Positions 32,576 through 33,469 of a DNA stretch of 33,469 nucleotides are shown here, piece after piece; within the stretch, counting starts at the first letter, position 1, and each line of letters starts with the position of its first letter. Under the pieces are notes generated by a model, which saw nothing but the letters and a program-made list of their open reading frames with translations, was not told the origin of the DNA and made no database searches. The position numbers were made by a program, and so were the translations under genes. Origin of the DNA: Chloroflexota bacterium (GTDB taxonomy: Bacteria > Chloroflexota > Chloroflexia > Thermomicrobiales > UBA6265); the NCBI GenBank assembly GCA_023415845.1, contig JAEZJB010000079.1:1-33469 (forward strand), read 5' to 3'.

Positions 32576-33469
32576 ATGGCTGGAATCTCTCGCTTTGACG
32601 CCCGCCTCAATCGACGTCGTTTGCTCGCCGCCACCGGCGGCGCGGCAGTGGGCTTGTCGCTGCTCGGCAGGACGTTCGAAGTCTCGGCGCAGGACACCAT
32701 TGTCGCCACGCTTGTCACCGACACGGCTGGTATCGGTGATCAAAACTTCAACGACCTTGCCAATGCTGGTGGCGAGCGCGCTGCTGAAGAACTCGGCATC
32801 GAATGGAAGGTGCTGGAAAGCTCGACGGCCGCCGACTACGAAACCAACCTCACGCTGGCCGTTGAGCAAGGCGATATCGCCGTTCCCAACGGCTTCCTCC
32901 TCGAGGATGCAGTCAACGTCGTCGCTCCACAATTCCCCGACAAGTACTTTGTCTTCATCGACGCGGTCGCCGAACACGAAAACGTCCAGAACTATCTCTT
33001 CAAGGAGAATGAGGGCGCGTTCCTCGCCGGCATCCTGGCCGGTCTCGTCACCGAGACCAACAAGGTCGGCATGGTCGGTGGCATCCGGGTCCCGCCGGTG
33101 ATGCGCTATGAAGTCGGCTTCGCCGCAGGCGTTATGACCACCAATCCGGATGCGGTCTTCACCGCCTCCTACGCCGATGACTTCGAGGATCCTGCCCTTG
33201 GCAAGGACCTGTCGCTTGCGCTCTACAACAACGGCCACGACATCGTCCTCTCTGCCGCTGGCCGAACTGGTACCGGCGTGTTCGACGCCGCGGTTGAACT
33301 TGGTCCCGGCAACTGGGTAATCGCCGCCGACACCGATCAGGCCCACCTTGGCCCCGAGAACCAGCTCGCCTACGTCAAGAAGGGCGTCGACGAAGCCGTG
33401 TTCAAGGGCATCCAGCACGTTGTCGACGGCGACTTCGTCGGCGGAATCTTCGACCTCGGCCTTGCTGAT
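32576..33469 (+). CDS. BMP family (PnrA/Med-like) ABC substrate-binding protein, 3'-truncated
   Basis: 298 codons to the window end, with no stop reached. The N-terminus has a twin-arginine signal, NRRRLLAATGGAAVGLSLLG, with cleavage likely near VSAQD. The mature part begins with the BMP signature VTDTAGIGDQNFNDLAN and continues with ENEGAFLAGILAGLVTETNKVGMVGG and DTDQAHLGPENQLAYVKKGVDEAVF, typical of purine-nucleoside binders such as PnrA/TmpC. It would deliver nucleosides or related molecules to an ABC transporter encoded beyond the window. AAGGAAGG lies 10 nt upstream of the ATG. Confidence 0.9.
   Translation, partial: MAGISRFDARLNRRRLLAATGGAAVGLSLLGRTFEVSAQDTIVATLVTDTAGIGDQNFNDLANAGGERAAEELGIEWKVLESSTAADYETNLTLAVEQGDIAVPNGFLLEDAVNVVAPQFPDKYFVFIDAVAEHENVQNYLFKENEGAFLAGILAGLVTETNKVGMVGGIRVPPVMRYEVGFAAGVMTTNPDAVFTASYADDFEDPALGKDLSLALYNNGHDIVLSAAGRTGTGVFDAAVELGPGNWVIAADTDQAHLGPENQLAYVKKGVDEAVFKGIQHVVDGDFVGGIFDLGLAD

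Overview
The window (about 60-65% GC, dense genes, many small two-to-four gene operons) looks like a Chloroflexota chromosome, most likely a Thermomicrobia/Thermomicrobiales relative. The reasons are inference from gene style: SH3b-repeat secreted proteins with a TTDRLNLRSGP-type repeat, Tat-exported sugar and nucleoside binding proteins, LLM flavin oxidoreductases, a bacterial Ski2-like helicase, and kinase-like proteins next to coiled-coil membrane proteins. No rRNA, tRNA, CRISPR array, transposase or phage gene was seen. Both ends cut through genes.

Layout. 3-2221 (+): AI-2E-type permease (5' cut) overlapping a stress-protein/PRC-barrel fusion. 2297-4020 (-): a nadA-peroxiredoxin operon behind two nearly identical operators, one lying on the nadA -35 box. 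4251-6033 (+): LLM oxidoreductase, then a HAD phosphatase that seems to have a leaderless promoter. 6215-7684 (+): secreted SH3b autolysin behind an AT-rich spacer. 7718-9788 (-): 53-aa membrane peptide, response regulator and sensor kinase. 9943-11337 (-): membrane Ser/Thr kinase with an extracytoplasmic SH3b domain. 11599-13780 (+): sugar isomerase/epimerase plus Gfo/Idh/MocA dehydrogenase.

13868-19194 is the most unusual part. An atypical kinase-like protein with a long helical C-terminus (-) is divergent from a two-gene membrane unit (+). The first membrane gene has paired TM helices and a roughly 360-residue coiled coil. The second has one TM helix with a buried Asp, a helical Ala/Gln tether and an OmpA-like end. 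The gene order and topology resemble MotAB/ExbBD/ZorAB stators, so this may be an undescribed kinase-linked, ion-driven envelope machine.

19382-26446: thioredoxin (+), then tsaB (-), a sugar ABC transporter without ATPase (+), and tsaE, nitroreductase and thiL (-). The widespread thiL-tsaE-tsaB order is kept on the minus strand but is split by the opposite-strand transporter. 26558-30603 (+): Ski2-like DExH helicase and a small terpenoid-cyclase-fold protein. 30822-32318 (-): an argininosuccinate-lyase-like protein that has lost the family's catalytic signatures. 32576-33469 (+): BMP/PnrA-type nucleoside-binding lipoprotein-like gene, cut by the window end.

Several convergent gene pairs are separated by strong hairpins that could terminate in both directions. 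Identifications rest on reading motifs by eye; no database search was possible.
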